A stretch of DNA of 64,000 bases from Qipengyuania proteolytica (GTDB lineage: Bacteria; Pseudomonadota; Alphaproteobacteria; Sphingomonadales; Sphingomonadaceae), in the NCBI RefSeq assembly GCF_019711565.1, contig NZ_JAIGNN010000001.1, forward strand, positions 1,488,001 through 1,552,000, read 5' to 3'. The position numbers were made by a program, and so were the translations under genes. Under the pieces are notes generated by a model that was given only the letters and a program-made list of their open reading frames with translations, searched no databases and was not told the DNA's origin. This document shows positions 55,370 to 64,000 of this stretch, piece by piece (positions within the stretch are counted from its first letter, which is position 1; every line of letters begins with the position of its first letter).

Positions 55370-57348
55370 TTGCAGAGATCGGCCACGCCGCCCTGTGGCT
55401 CGCCGCCGCGCTTGCGGCGCTGCAGATGCTGGCGGGCTTCCTCGCGGTAAATGCAGGCGGGGAGGGCGATGTCGCCCGGTTGGTCCGGCCGACTGCGATC
55501 ATGCAGGGCGTGCTTGCCAGTGTCGCTTTCGCCATGCTCCTGTGGCTGTTCGCGACCACCGACCTGTCGGTGAAACTCGTCGCGGCGAATTCGCATTCGA
55601 TGAAGCCGATGATCTTCAAGCTCGCCGGCGCATGGGGCAATCACGAAGGCTCGATGCTGCTGTGGGTGACCGTGATGTCGCTCGCTGGCGGGCTGATCGC
55701 GCTGGTCGAACGCCGCCTGCCCGAACGCACGATGCAGGCGACACTGGCCGCACAGGGGCTGGTTTCACTCGGCTTCTACGCTTTCCTGATCCTCAGCTCC
55801 AATCCGTTCGAGCGGCTGCCGGTGCCCGCGCCGGAGGGCATGGGCTTGAACCCGCTGTTGCAGGACATCGGCCTCGCCTTTCACCCGCCGACGCTTTACA
55901 TCGGCTATGTCGGCCTCTCGGTTGCCTTCAGCTTCGCAGTGGGCGCGCTGCTGACGCGGCAGGTGACCCCCGATTTCGCCAGCGCGATGCGCCCCTGGGT
56001 TCTGGGCGCCTGGGTGTTCCTGACCATCGGCATCACCGCTGGCTCCTACTGGGCCTATTACGAGCTCGGCTGGGGCGGCTGGTGGTTCTGGGACCCCGTG
56101 GAAAACGCCTCGCTGATGCCGTGGCTCGCCGCGACCGCCTTGCTCCATTCGGCGAGCGTACTGGCGAGCCGCGACGCGCTGCGAATCTGGACGATCATGC
56201 TCGGGGTGGTCGCCTTCTCGATGAGCATGGTCGGCACCTTCCTCGTGCGCTCGGGCATCCTCACCAGCGTGCATGCCTTTGCGGTCGACCCCGAACGCGG
56301 GACCTTCATCCTCATCCTGCTGGCGCTGTTCATCGGCGGCGCGCTGCTTCTGTTCGCCCTGCGCGCGAACACGATCAACGAGGGCGAGCGGTTCGCCATC
56401 GCCAGTCGCGAGGGCGCGCTGGTGTTCAACAATGTCATGCTAAGCGCGATCCTTGCCATCGTCCTGCTCGGCACGCTCTACCCGCTGCTGACCGAGGCGT
56501 TCGACGTGCGCGTTTCGGTCGGGCCGCCTTATTTCAATCCGGTGGGCGCGATCTTCGCGGTGCCCATGTTCCTCGTCATGGCGGTGGGCCCGCTGCTGCG
56601 CTGGAGGCAGGACCGGCTCGACCGCATCCGCCCCGAGATCGCACTATTCGCCGCGGTGGTGATCGCTGCGCTGATCTGGTTCGGGCTGGTGATGGACGTC
56701 GCGATCCTCCCGCTGCTCGGGCTGGCGCTCGCCGTCGGCCTCGGCGTCGCGAGCTTCATGCCGCTGCGCGGGCGCAAGCTGACCCGCGTACCGCTCGCGA
56801 CCTGGGGCATGGTCGTCGCGCATTTCGGCATCGCCGTCGCGCTGCTGGGCATGGCGAGCGAGAGCGCGTTCTCGGAGGAACGCCTCGCTGCGGTCCAGGA
56901 AGGTGGCACCACCACGGTTGGCCCGTGGACGATCACGCTGCGCGAAGTCGTGCCCGTCGCCGGACCCAACTGGACCGCGACCGAGGCGCATATTCTGGCC
57001 AGCTATGACGGCGGCGAGCCGGTCTATCTCGGCCCGCAGGCGCGCAATTTCTGGGCGCCGCCACAAGAGACCACCGAAAGCGCGCTGGCGACACGCTGGA
57101 ACGGGCAGCTCTACGCCGTGGTTGGCGACCGGGCGCCCGATGGCCGCTGGCAGGTCCGCCTGTGGTGGAAGCCGCTGGTAACGCTGATCTGGTTCGGCGG
57201 GCTGCTGGTGGCGGTGGGCGGCGTGCTGGCGCTTTTGGGGCGCGTCGTCGCCGACCTGCGTCGCCGCAGCATCGCGCGCAAGATCGTCGAGCGGCGCAGC
57301 GAGGAGGAGGCATTCGCCCGCTCGCAGGCGCAGGAGGCATCGGCATGA
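55366..57348 (+). CDS. ccmF: Heme lyase CcmF
   Basis: A 660-residue multi-span protein that attaches heme to apocytochrome c. The WWD motif is WGGWWFWDPVENASLMPWLA. Conserved histidine-bearing loops include NSHSMKPMIFKLAGAWGNHE and LAFHPPTLYIGYVG. The GTG start overlaps ccmE by four bases. Confidence 0.96.
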   Translation: MIAEIGHAALWLAAALAALQMLAGFLAVNAGGEGDVARLVRPTAIMQGVLASVAFAMLLWLFATTDLSVKLVAANSHSMKPMIFKLAGAWGNHEGSMLLWVTVMSLAGGLIALVERRLPERTMQATLAAQGLVSLGFYAFLILSSNPFERLPVPAPEGMGLNPLLQDIGLAFHPPTLYIGYVGLSVAFSFAVGALLTRQVTPDFASAMRPWVLGAWVFLTIGITAGSYWAYYELGWGGWWFWDPVENASLMPWLAATALLHSASVLASRDALRIWTIMLGVVAFSMSMVGTFLVRSGILTSVHAFAVDPERGTFILILLALFIGGALLLFALRANTINEGERFAIASREGALVFNNVMLSAILAIVLLGTLYPLLTEAFDVRVSVGPPYFNPVGAIFAVPMFLVMAVGPLLRWRQDRLDRIRPEIALFAAVVIAALIWFGLVMDVAILPLLGLALAVGLGVASFMPLRGRKLTRVPLATWGMVVAHFGIAVALLGMASESAFSEERLAAVQEGGTTTVGPWTITLREVVPVAGPNWTATEAHILASYDGGEPVYLGPQARNFWAPPQETTESALATRWNGQLYAVVGDRAPDGRWQVRLWWKPLVTLIWFGGLLVAVGGVLALLGRVVADLRRRSIARKIVERRSEEEAFARSQAQEASA

Positions 57349-57869
57349 GCTGGCGCGTCTGGGTCCCCCTGCTGCTGTTCTCCGGCTTCCTCGGTCTTGC
57401 CGCCTACCAGCTGACCCAGCCCAAGGACGATTTCGTCCAGAGCGCGATGGTCGGCGAAGAACTGCCCTATTTCGACCTTCCGCCCGCCACGCAGGGCGCG
57501 CAGGGCGCGGCAAGTGCCGATTTCCGGGATGGCACACCGCGCCTGCTCAACATCTGGGCCAGCTGGTGCCTACCCTGCATCGCCGAGGCCCCGCAGCTCG
57601 AAGCGCTCAAGCAACAGGGGGTCGAAATCGTCGGGATCGCCATCCGTGACCGGCCCGAGGATGTCGCGCAGTTCCTTGCGGAGAACGGCAATCCCTACGC
57701 CCGGATCGGCCGCGACGACCTGTCCGAAGTGCAGCTGGCGATCGGCTCTTCGGGCGTACCCGAAACCTTCGTGATCGATGGCAAGGGCGTGATCCGCTAC
57801 CAGCACATCGGCGACATCCGCGAAAATGACGTGCCGAAGCTACTTGCGGAACTGGAGGCGGCCCGATGA
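57345..57869 (+). CDS. ccmG: Thiol-disulfide oxidoreductase CcmG/DsbE
   Basis: A 174-residue thioredoxin-fold protein with an N-terminal membrane anchor. The active site is WASWCLPC (Cys75, Cys78), with the cis-proline loop GSSGVPETFVID. It reduces apocytochrome c cysteines in the periplasm. It overlaps ccmF by four bases. Confidence 0.95.
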   Translation: MSWRVWVPLLLFSGFLGLAAYQLTQPKDDFVQSAMVGEELPYFDLPPATQGAQGAASADFRDGTPRLLNIWASWCLPCIAEAPQLEALKQQGVEIVGIAIRDRPEDVAQFLAENGNPYARIGRDDLSEVQLAIGSSGVPETFVIDGKGVIRYQHIGDIRENDVPKLLAELEAAR

Positions 57870-58276
57870 TCATGCGGCTTTTGCTGAGCCTCGCCGCATT
57901 CGTGCTCGCAGTACCTCTCGCGGCACAGGACAGCATGCCGCCCGCTCCCTACGCCTATCGCCAGCTCGACGACCCGGCACAGGAAGCCGCCGCGCAGGAC
58001 CTGATGGAAACGCTGCGCTGCCTCAAGTGCCAGTCGCAGTCGATTGCCGATAGCGATGCACCGATGGCGGGCGACCTGCGTCACCAGGTCCGGATCCGCA
58101 TCGCGGCCGGCGAGGAGCCGGAGGCCATCCGCCAGTGGCTGATGCAGCGCTATGGCGACTACGTCAGCTACAAGCCCGAAGTCAGCGCCAGCACATGGCC
58201 GCTGTTCGCGATCCCGCTGCTGCTCGTCCTCGTCGCCGGGGGCATCCTCGTCGGACGGTTGCGGAGGCGCGCATGA
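57866..58276 (+). CDS. ccmH: Cytochrome c maturation protein CcmH
   Basis: A 136-residue periplasmic thiol protein with a signal peptide, the LRCLKCQSQSIADS motif (Cys52, Cys55) and one C-terminal membrane segment. It acts with CcmG and CcmF. This is the short CcmH/CcmL type; the TPR part is the next gene. Starts and stops overlap by four bases. Confidence 0.95.
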   Translation: MIMRLLLSLAAFVLAVPLAAQDSMPPAPYAYRQLDDPAQEAAAQDLMETLRCLKCQSQSIADSDAPMAGDLRHQVRIRIAAGEEPEAIRQWLMQRYGDYVSYKPEVSASTWPLFAIPLLLVLVAGGILVGRLRRRA

Positions 58277-58929
58277 CCTGGCTCCCCATCCTTGCGCTGG
58301 CGCTGGCCACCTTCGCGGTCGCGGTGGTGGTCCTCAAGCTGCCGCGGACGGTCTGGATGCTGTTCGGCGCAGCCTTGCTGTTCGGTCTTGCCGGCTACGG
58401 CGTGTCCGGTTCGCCGGGCCAGCCCGCCGCCCCCAAGGCCGCGGAGCCCGAACTGGCGGCACAGACCGGCGAGCTTATCGTGAAGGCCCGGCGCGAATTC
58501 TATCCCGAGGGAGTCCTGCCGTCGCGCTTCGTCGTCACGGCCGACGCTTTCGCCCGGCGCGGCGATTTCGAGAGTTCGGCGCGTTTCCTGCGCAATGCCG
58601 TCACCGAGAACCCCAGGGACGGGGAGGCCTGGCTGGCGCTCGGCAATTCGCTGGTCGAGCATGCCGACGGCAAGCTGACCGCGGCGGCGCTGTTCGCCTA
58701 CCAGCGCGCCGAGGAATTGCAGCCGATGAACCCGGCGCCGACCTATTTCCTCGGGCTCACTTTCCTGCGCGAAGGCAATCCGGTGCGCACGCGGGAACTG
58801 TGGGTCGACCTGCTGGAAAAGGCGCCGGAGGATTCTGAGTGGCGGCCGCTGTTACAGGACCGCCTCGCGCGTCTCGATGCGCTGCTCGGCATCGGCCCGC
58901 CGCCGCCTGCGGCAGAAGAGCCGCAATAG
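58273..58929 (+). CDS. ccmI: CcmI-like TPR protein
   Basis: A 218-residue protein with two N-terminal hydrophobic segments (LPILALALATFAVAVVVLKL, then TVWMLFGAALLFGLAGYG) and TPR-like helices in the periplasm (ESSARFLRNAVTENPRDGEA, YQRAEELQPMNPAPTYFLGL). It is shorter than the two-domain CcmI. It probably holds apocytochrome c. Last gene of the operon. Confidence 0.88.
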   Translation: MTWLPILALALATFAVAVVVLKLPRTVWMLFGAALLFGLAGYGVSGSPGQPAAPKAAEPELAAQTGELIVKARREFYPEGVLPSRFVVTADAFARRGDFESSARFLRNAVTENPRDGEAWLALGNSLVEHADGKLTAAALFAYQRAEELQPMNPAPTYFLGLTFLREGNPVRTRELWVDLLEKAPEDSEWRPLLQDRLARLDALLGIGPPPPAAEEPQ

Positions 58930-59050
58930 AACGGGCATTTGCGGCCTGTATTGCGGCGGCATGGCGATGCTGCTAATCGCCGCCGCTTGCGCGGGCCTGC
59001 GGGCCCCCAAGCGAGATATTTGACCCTATGCGGCAGGACACCACTTTCCC

Positions 59051-60997
59051 ATGAGCGAGGCCATCGTGCCGCAAACCGCCACACCGAACGAAAGTCCGGT
59101 GGAGGGCGAATCCGCGCATGGTCATGGCTCGGCCTCGAAGACCGCGCTGGCGATCGGCGCGATCGGCGTCGTTTTCGGCGATATCGGGACCAGCCCGCTC
59201 TACGCCTTTCGCGAGACCTTTCTGGGCGAGCATAGCCTGGCGATCGACAAGCTGCACATTTACGGTGTCGTCAGCCTGATCTTCTGGTCGATGACGCTGA
59301 TCGTTTCGATCCAGTACGTCACGATCCTCATGCGCGCGGACAACAACGGGCAGGGCGGCACGCTCGCGCTCGTCGCCAAGCTGTCACGCCACATCGGGGC
59401 GACGCGTTACGGCTGGATCACCGTCCTGCTGGGGGTTTTCGCCACTGCACTCTTCTATGGCGACAGCATGATTACGCCGGCAATCTCCGTGCTCTCGGCG
59501 GTCGAGGGCCTGACTGTGGTGGACCCCGGGTTCGGCCGCTTCGTCATCCCGATCGCGCTCGTGCTGCTGATTATGCTGTTCCTGATCCAGCGGCGCGGCA
59601 CCGGGACAGTCGGCAAGCTGTTCGCGCCGATCATGATCGTCTATTTCACCACGATCGCGGTGTTGGGGACGATCCACATCGTCCAGAATCCCTATATCCT
59701 GCAGGCGCTGAACCCCTGGTATGCGGTGCAGTTCTTCATCACCGACGGATGGATCGCCTTCCTCGCGCTGGGCTCGGTCGTTCTCGCCGTGACAGGTTCG
59801 GAAGCGCTCTATTCGGACATGGGGCACTTCGGCCGCGGCCCGATGCGGCTCAGCTGGTTCGGCTTCGTCATGCCCTGCCTGCTGCTGAACTATTTCGGCC
59901 AGGGCGCGATGATCGCCGCGATGGACCCGGCCGAAACGCTCGCGGCGATGAAGAGCCCGTTCTTCAACATGGCGCCCGAGGAACTGCGCCTGCCGCTCGT
60001 GCTGCTCGCGACTGCCGCTACCTTCATCGCCAGCCAGGCGGTGATCAGCGGTGCATTCTCGATCACCCACCAGGCGATCCAGCTGGGCTTCATCCCGCGC
60101 CTGTCGACCGAGCACACCAGTGCGACCGAGCGCGGGCAGATCTACATTCCCTTCATCAACAATGCGCTGATGGTGGCGGTCATCCTGCTGGTGCTGATGT
60201 TCCAGAATTCGAGCAATCTCGCGGCCGCCTACGGTATCGCAGTCACCGGCGCGATGTTCATCGATACGCTGCTGATGGGTGTGCTGCTGGTGGCCGTATG
60301 GAAGTGGAAGTGGTGGTATGCGCTGCCGGTCTTCCTGGTCTTCGTCTTCGTCGACGGAGCGTATTTCTTCGCCAACCTGCCGAAGGTGCCCTACGGCGGC
60401 TGGTTCCCGCTCGTAGTCGGAGTGATCGCGTTTACGCTGCTCACCACCTGGGCACGCGGGCGCAAGCTGATGCGCGACCGCATGAGCGAGACCGCGCTGC
60501 CGATCGAAATCTTCGCGAAAAGTGCGAAGAACTCTGCAACCCGCGTGCCCGGGACTGCAATCTTCATGGCCAGCCAGACCGCCGGCGTGCCCTCTGCGCT
60601 GTTGCACAATATCAAGCACAACAAGGTGCTGCACGAACGCGTCGTGATCCTGACCGTGCTGATCGCCGACAAGCCCTATGTTCCCGAAGGCGAGCGCTGT
60701 TCGATGATCGACCTGGGAGACGGGTTCTATCGCGCCACGCTGCATTACGGCTTCATGGAAGAGACCGACGTGCCCGAAGGGCTCAAGCACATGCAGCGTT
60801 GCGGCGGCGATTTCGACATGATGCACACCAGCTTCTTCCTCAGCCGCCAGACCCTGCTGCCGAGCGCCAAGCCCGGCATGCCGATCTGGCGCGAGAAGAT
60901 TTTCGCGTGGATGTTGCGCAATGCGGCGACCGCGATGGATTTCTTCCGCCTGCCGACCAACCGTGTGGTCGAGCTGGGGAGCCAGGTGGAAATTTAG
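59051..60997 (+). CDS. kup: KUP-family potassium transporter
   Basis: A 648-residue proton/potassium symporter with about 12 hydrophobic segments. The N-terminal signature is [17 protein letters not shown], followed by [19 protein letters not shown] and [20 protein letters not shown]. The C-terminal cytosolic domain (from about 500) ends in [12 protein letters not shown]. It is transcribed alone, 121 bases behind ccmI. Confidence 0.96.
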   Translation: MSEAIVPQTATPNESPVEGESAHGHGSASKTALAIGAIGVVFGDIGTSPLYAFRETFLGEHSLAIDKLHIYGVVSLIFWSMTLIVSIQYVTILMRADNNGQGGTLALVAKLSRHIGATRYGWITVLLGVFATALFYGDSMITPAISVLSAVEGLTVVDPGFGRFVIPIALVLLIMLFLIQRRGTGTVGKLFAPIMIVYFTTIAVLGTIHIVQNPYILQALNPWYAVQFFITDGWIAFLALGSVVLAVTGSEALYSDMGHFGRGPMRLSWFGFVMPCLLLNYFGQGAMIAAMDPAETLAAMKSPFFNMAPEELRLPLVLLATAATFIASQAVISGAFSITHQAIQLGFIPRLSTEHTSATERGQIYIPFINNALMVAVILLVLMFQNSSNLAAAYGIAVTGAMFIDTLLMGVLLVAVWKWKWWYALPVFLVFVFVDGAYFFANLPKVPYGGWFPLVVGVIAFTLLTTWARGRKLMRDRMSETALPIEIFAKSAKNSATRVPGTAIFMASQTAGVPSALLHNIKHNKVLHERVVILTVLIADKPYVPEGERCSMIDLGDGFYRATLHYGFMEETDVPEGLKHMQRCGGDFDMMHTSFFLSRQTLLPSAKPGMPIWREKIFAWMLRNAATAMDFFRLPTNRVVELGSQVEI

Positions 60998-61003
60998 GGT
61001 CGG

Positions 61004-61159
61004 TTAGCGCAGCACTGCGACAACGGATGGCAGGAGGAGGACTGCGCCTGCGGTCCAGTGCCAAACTTTCGGTCTGCTGATCCTTCTAATCGAAAGGGCA
61101 AAGCAGATCGAAAGACCTGCCAAGATCATGCACAGTCCGCTGGCTAGGCTTCCGTCCAT
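61004..61159 (-). CDS. Tiny two-segment membrane protein, 51 residues
   Basis: The frame begins MDGSLASGLCMILAGLSICF and has two hydrophobic stretches (about 8-25 and 38-50) around a basic loop (IRRISRPKVWHWT). It overlaps the end of the 46-residue ORF by 16 bases, so translation would be coupled. Convergent with kup, seven bases from its stop. No family is recognised. Confidence 0.45.
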   Translation of the reverse strand: MDGSLASGLCMILAGLSICFALSIRRISRPKVWHWTAGAVLLLPSVVAVLR

Positions 61160-61284
61160 ATTGCTGAACAAGATTCGGAAGCGACTGCGAGCGCCAGCCA
61201 GATCGCCGCGCTCGTCCAGAACATGACCTGAAGCAGGAACAAGAGGTGACGCTTGGTCTGCTCGAACGGCGTTTCGTAAGCCAA
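61144..61284 (-). CDS. Tiny membrane protein, 46 residues
   Basis: A TTG start with GGAGGA nine to ten bases upstream gives AYETPFEQTKRHLLFLLQVM and one hydrophobic segment (LLFLLQVMFWTSAAIWLALA), ending SAIWTEA. It lies 28 bases behind ispZ on the same strand. An in-frame ATG inside the membrane segment is a weaker start. Function unknown. Confidence 0.45.
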   Translation of the reverse strand: MAYETPFEQTKRHLLFLLQVMFWTSAAIWLALAVASESCSAIWTEA

Positions 61285-61312
61285 GTTGCGTGATCCTCCG
61301 CGCCGAAAATGC

Positions 61313-61966
61313 TCAGGCCGTCGGCGGCTCGTCCTTCGCCACCTCGTCAGCATCCTCGAGCGCGAGGCCGTGCTTCAACAGCATCGGGATCTGGGTGAAG
61401 GTGAAGAGGAAGCTCAGCGGCATGAAGACCCACAGCTTGGCCCACAGCCAGCCTTCGAAGTGCATCATGCGCACCAGCACCTCGTTCAGCGCAGCGAGCG
61501 CGAAGAAGAAGAAGCCCCAGTTGCGCGAGAGCTTGAGCCAGCCTTCCTTGTCGACACCCTCGAAGGCGGCCTCCAGCAGCACTTGCAACAGCGCCTTGCC
61601 GCGCAGCCAGCCACCCACCAGCAGCACGCCGAACAGCAGGTAGATCGCGGTCGGCTTGAACTGGATGAACCGTTCGTCCTGCAGCCAGATGGTGAGGCCG
61701 CCGAAGCCCACGATCAGGGTCGTCGAGAGGATCAGCATGGGGCTGACATGGCCGAACTTCAGCTTGCTGAAGGTCAGTGCCACGACCGCCGCGACCATGA
61801 AGGCGATGGTGCCGTAGATCACCGCCGCGATCTCGCCGAAGGTGGAATCGGCGGGCGGCTGGTAGAACTTGTAGACGCCGAGAAAGACCAGCAGCGGGCC
61901 GTAGTCGACCAGGATGTTGAGCCAGCCGGACTTGGGCTTGGACTTGGTTTCGGTCTCGAGCATCAC
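61313..61966 (-). CDS. ispZ: Inner-membrane-spanning protein YciB (septation protein A)
   Basis: A 217-residue protein with about five hydrophobic segments. It starts MMLETETKSKPKSGWLNILV, with LVDYGPLLVFLGVYKFYQ, SRNWGFFFFALAALNEVLVR and FMPLSFLFTFTQIPMLLKHG typical of the family. Mutants affect septation and envelope integrity. It overlaps the ftsY stop by four bases. Confidence 0.92.
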   Translation of the reverse strand: MMLETETKSKPKSGWLNILVDYGPLLVFLGVYKFYQPPADSTFGEIAAVIYGTIAFMVAAVVALTFSKLKFGHVSPMLILSTTLIVGFGGLTIWLQDERFIQFKPTAIYLLFGVLLVGGWLRGKALLQVLLEAAFEGVDKEGWLKLSRNWGFFFFALAALNEVLVRMMHFEGWLWAKLWVFMPLSFLFTFTQIPMLLKHGLALEDADEVAKDEPPTA

Positions 61967-62889
61967 GCTACTCCTGCAATCACGCGCGCGACGAGGTCGG
62001 GGTCGAAGGGGCGCAGGTCGTCGATCTTCTCGCCCACGCCGATGGCGTGGATGGGCAGGCCGTATTGCTCGGCTGCCTGCACCAGCACGCCGCCGCGAGC
62101 GGTGCCGTCGAGCTTGGTCATGACGATGCCGGTGACGCCCGCGACTTCCTTGAAGACATCGATCTGCGCGAGGGCGTTCTGGCCGTTCGTGGCATCGAGC
62201 ACGAGCACCACGTCATGCGGCGCTTCGGGGTTGAGGCGGCCGAGCACTTTGCGGATCTTCGCGAGCTCGTCCATCAGCTCGCGCTTGTTCTGCAGGCGTC
62301 CGGCGGTGTCGACGATCAGCACGTCGGTGCCGATATCGGTTGCCTTCTTGACCGCGTCGAACACGATCGAAGCCGGATCGCCGCCCTCGGCCCCGCGCAC
62401 GATGGGGACGTCGATGCGATCCGCCCAGGTCTGCAACTGACCGATGGCGGCGGCGCGGAAGGTATCGCCCGCAGCCAGCATCACGGCATAATCGTCTTCC
62501 TGAAACAGGTGCGCGAGCTTGGCTATCGTCGTCGTCTTGCCGCTGCCATTGACGCCGATCACCAGCAGCACCTGCGGGCGCGGGAAGGCGGTGATTTCGA
62601 GCGGTTTCGCGACCGGACGCAGGATCGCGGCGATTTCCTCGGCGACGGCTTCCTTGAGCTCCTGTTCGGAAATCTCTAGGCCGAAACGCTTATCGCGCAG
62701 CTTCTCGCGAATGCGCGCGGCGGCGCTGGGGCCGAGATCGGACAGGATCAGCGCATCCTCGACATCGTCCAGCGTCGCATCGTCGAGCTTGGCCGTGCCG
62801 ACCACTTCGGTGAGGTTGCTGGTCAGCTTCTCGGAAGTCTTGCGGAAGCCGCCGAACAGGCGCTCTGTCCAGCTGGGTTTGTCGCTCAT
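61963..62889 (-). CDS. ftsY: Signal recognition particle receptor FtsY
   Basis: A 308-residue NG-domain GTPase that docks SRP at the membrane. There is no long acidic A domain, as in alphaproteobacteria. The GTPase motifs are GVNGSGKTTTIAKLA, VDTAGRLQNKRELMDELAKI, TKLDGTARGG and VGEKIDDLRPFD. It overlaps mtaB and ispZ by four bases each. The SRP RNA is also in this window. Confidence 0.97.
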   Translation of the reverse strand: MSDKPSWTERLFGGFRKTSEKLTSNLTEVVGTAKLDDATLDDVEDALILSDLGPSAAARIREKLRDKRFGLEISEQELKEAVAEEIAAILRPVAKPLEITAFPRPQVLLVIGVNGSGKTTTIAKLAHLFQEDDYAVMLAAGDTFRAAAIGQLQTWADRIDVPIVRGAEGGDPASIVFDAVKKATDIGTDVLIVDTAGRLQNKRELMDELAKIRKVLGRLNPEAPHDVVLVLDATNGQNALAQIDVFKEVAGVTGIVMTKLDGTARGGVLVQAAEQYGLPIHAIGVGEKIDDLRPFDPDLVARVIAGVA

Positions 62890-64000
62890 ATCAGCAGGCC
62901 GTTCTCGATCGTCTTGGGCGTCACGGTGAGGAGATCACCGGCGCGTGTGCCCTGCGGCACGGAAACTCTTGCGAAGTGCGGTGTGTAGCCCGTCCCGTCG
63001 CGCTCGGCGAGGACGGTGTGCGGCTTATCGACGAGCGACGCCAGCCACTCGTCGCGGGTTGCGGCGGCGACAGCGCGCAACTCGGCGGCGCGGTCCTTGA
63101 CGCTCTCGCGCGCGACCTGCGGCATGCGCGCGGCGGGCGTGCCGGGGCGGGGCGAGTAGGGGAAGACATGCGCGTGCACGATTCCGAGCTCGCGGAGGAT
63201 CGACAGGTTTGCCGCGTGATGCTCCACGGTTTCGGTCGGGAAGCCTGCGATCAGGTCGGCCCCGATGGCGATGTCGGGACGACGCTCCTTCAGGCGCCTC
63301 ACGAGATCCATCGCGTCGCTGCGCAGGTGCCGCCGCTTCATGCGCTTGAGGATCAGGTCGTCCCCGTGCTGGAGCGAGAGGTGCAAGTGCGGCATCAGCC
63401 GCTCCTCGCTGGCGAACATTTCGAACATCAGAGGGTCGATCTCGATCCCGTCGAGCGAGGACATGCGCAGGCGCGCAAGCTGCGGGAAGGTTTCGAGCAC
63501 CGCCTGCACCAGCGCGCCGAGCGGCGGCGTGTCGGGCAGGTCGTGGCCCCATGAGGTGACGTCGACTCCGGTCAGGACCACCTCGCTCGCACCGTGATCG
63601 AGGTGGCGCGCCACCTCGGCGAGCACCTCGGCGATGGTCAGCGATCGGCTAGGCCCGCGCCCCTGCGGGATGACGCAGAAGGTGCAGGCATGGTCGCACC
63701 CGTTCTGGACCGCGATGAAGGCGCGGGTGCGGTCCTGCGGGGCGGGCGGCGCATCGACCGGCACGTTCCACGCCCGCGCGTCGAGCTTGGCGGCATTGGC
63801 GACGAGGCCGTCGACCTCGGGCATTGCGGCAAGCTGTTCGCGCTCGATATCGGCGGCGCAGCCGGTCACCAGCAGGCGGGCTTGCGGGTGGGCGCGGCGT
63901 GCGCGGCGGATCGCCTGCCGCGTCTGGCGTACGGCCTCGCTCGTTACCGCACAGCTGTTGACGACCACCAAGTCGCGCTCCTTGGCCAGCATGGCTCGGA
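62886..64000 (-). CDS. mtaB: tRNA t6A37 methylthiotransferase MtaB (5' end missing)
   Basis: Radical-SAM methylthiotransferase making ms2t6A in tRNA. The N-terminal cluster-binding region is partly visible (VVVNSCAVTSEAVRQTRQAI, TGCAADIE), and the radical SAM motif is CDHACTFC followed by VIPQGRGPSRS. A TRAM-like C-terminal end closes the protein. The start lies beyond the right edge, so an internal Met is not used as the start. Confidence 0.93.
   Translation of the reverse strand, partial: RAMLAKERDLVVVNSCAVTSEAVRQTRQAIRRARRAHPQARLLVTGCAADIEREQLAAMPEVDGLVANAAKLDARAWNVPVDAPPAPQDRTRAFIAVQNGCDHACTFCVIPQGRGPSRSLTIAEVLAEVARHLDHGASEVVLTGVDVTSWGHDLPDTPPLGALVQAVLETFPQLARLRMSSLDGIEIDPLMFEMFASEERLMPHLHLSLQHGDDLILKRMKRRHLRSDAMDLVRRLKERRPDIAIGADLIAGFPTETVEHHAANLSILRELGIVHAHVFPYSPRPGTPAARMPQVARESVKDRAAELRAVAAATRDEWLASLVDKPHTVLAERDGTGYTPHFARVSVPQGTRAGDLLTVTPKTIENGLLI

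Overview
The window is one chromosomal segment of a high-GC alphaproteobacterium, most likely order Sphingomonadales, Erythrobacteraceae-like. The evidence is syntenic and based on family recognition: an NDUFS4-type complex I accessory subunit, the ffs-dnaX-ybaB order, lon followed by HU, a bamA-skp-fabZ block with no lpxD or lpxA (sphingomonads make glycosphingolipids rather than LPS), an FnrL-type regulator, a DUF6456 protein, and a REP-like inverted repeat of a type I associate with sphingomonads. No lineage marker such as 16S rRNA is present, so the placement is an inference.

Layout. 1-2.5 kb: fatty-acid precursor and shikimate genes (accC, accB, aroQ) on the minus strand. 2.5-5.2 kb: a minus-strand accessory block with an SLOG-type sensor fused to four membrane segments, a gene-transfer-agent-type 3TM holin, and two tiny membrane proteins. 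5.3-8.5 kb: tRNA-Pro and yajC-secD-secF. 8.5-15 kb: a glycosyltransferase, a divergent HTH/DUF6456 pair, a uracil-DNA glycosylase-family protein, an ABC-F ATPase and a secreted amidohydrolase. 15-20 kb: a SIMPL protein, a PepSY protein with a two-component system, chorismate mutase and polyprenyl diphosphate synthase. 20-28 kb: hrpB, NDUFS4, SRP RNA, dnaX, ybaB, lon, HU. 28-31 kb: a lipoprotein, rlmB, tRNA-Tyr and a roughly 1 kb AT-rich insert bounded by a repeat of the tRNA 3' end. 31-41 kb: fnrL, a FabH-like synthase, psd-pssA, rpsB-tsf, an AraC regulator, an MFS carrier, a phosphoesterase and a small MbcA/ParS-domain operon. 41-50.4 kb: pyrH-frr-uppS-cdsA-dxr-rseP-bamA-skp-fabZ, an envelope and isoprenoid supercluster. 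50.4-54 kb: rpmE, MOSC, DksA-like, 2OG oxygenase, tRNA-His and an amino-acid dehydrogenase. 54-59 kb: the cytochrome c maturation operon ccmCDEFGHI. 59-64 kb: kup, then ftsY-ispZ with two overlapping tiny membrane ORFs, and mtaB running off the right edge.

Most of the window is conserved housekeeping sequence. The main candidate for something undescribed is a possible distributed gene-transfer-agent regulon. A 27-base element (GGTT, seven free bases, then TTTCCTACACGAACCT) occurs in front of two unlinked genes, the 3TM holin at 3.3 kb and the DUF6456 gene at 10.4 kb, each time ending exactly 42 bases before the start codon. DUF6456 is, as far as I recall, the family of the GTA activator GafZ, and the holin belongs to a family named for gene-transfer release. 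The holin also sits directly behind the SLOG-membrane gene, whose architecture resembles nucleotide-sensing membrane effectors of conflict systems. Other candidates are the tRNA-Tyr mini-island, a canonical EF-hand loop inside the Skp-like chaperone, an SD-sequestering hairpin in front of the MbcA/ParS-domain operon, and several very small membrane-protein genes.
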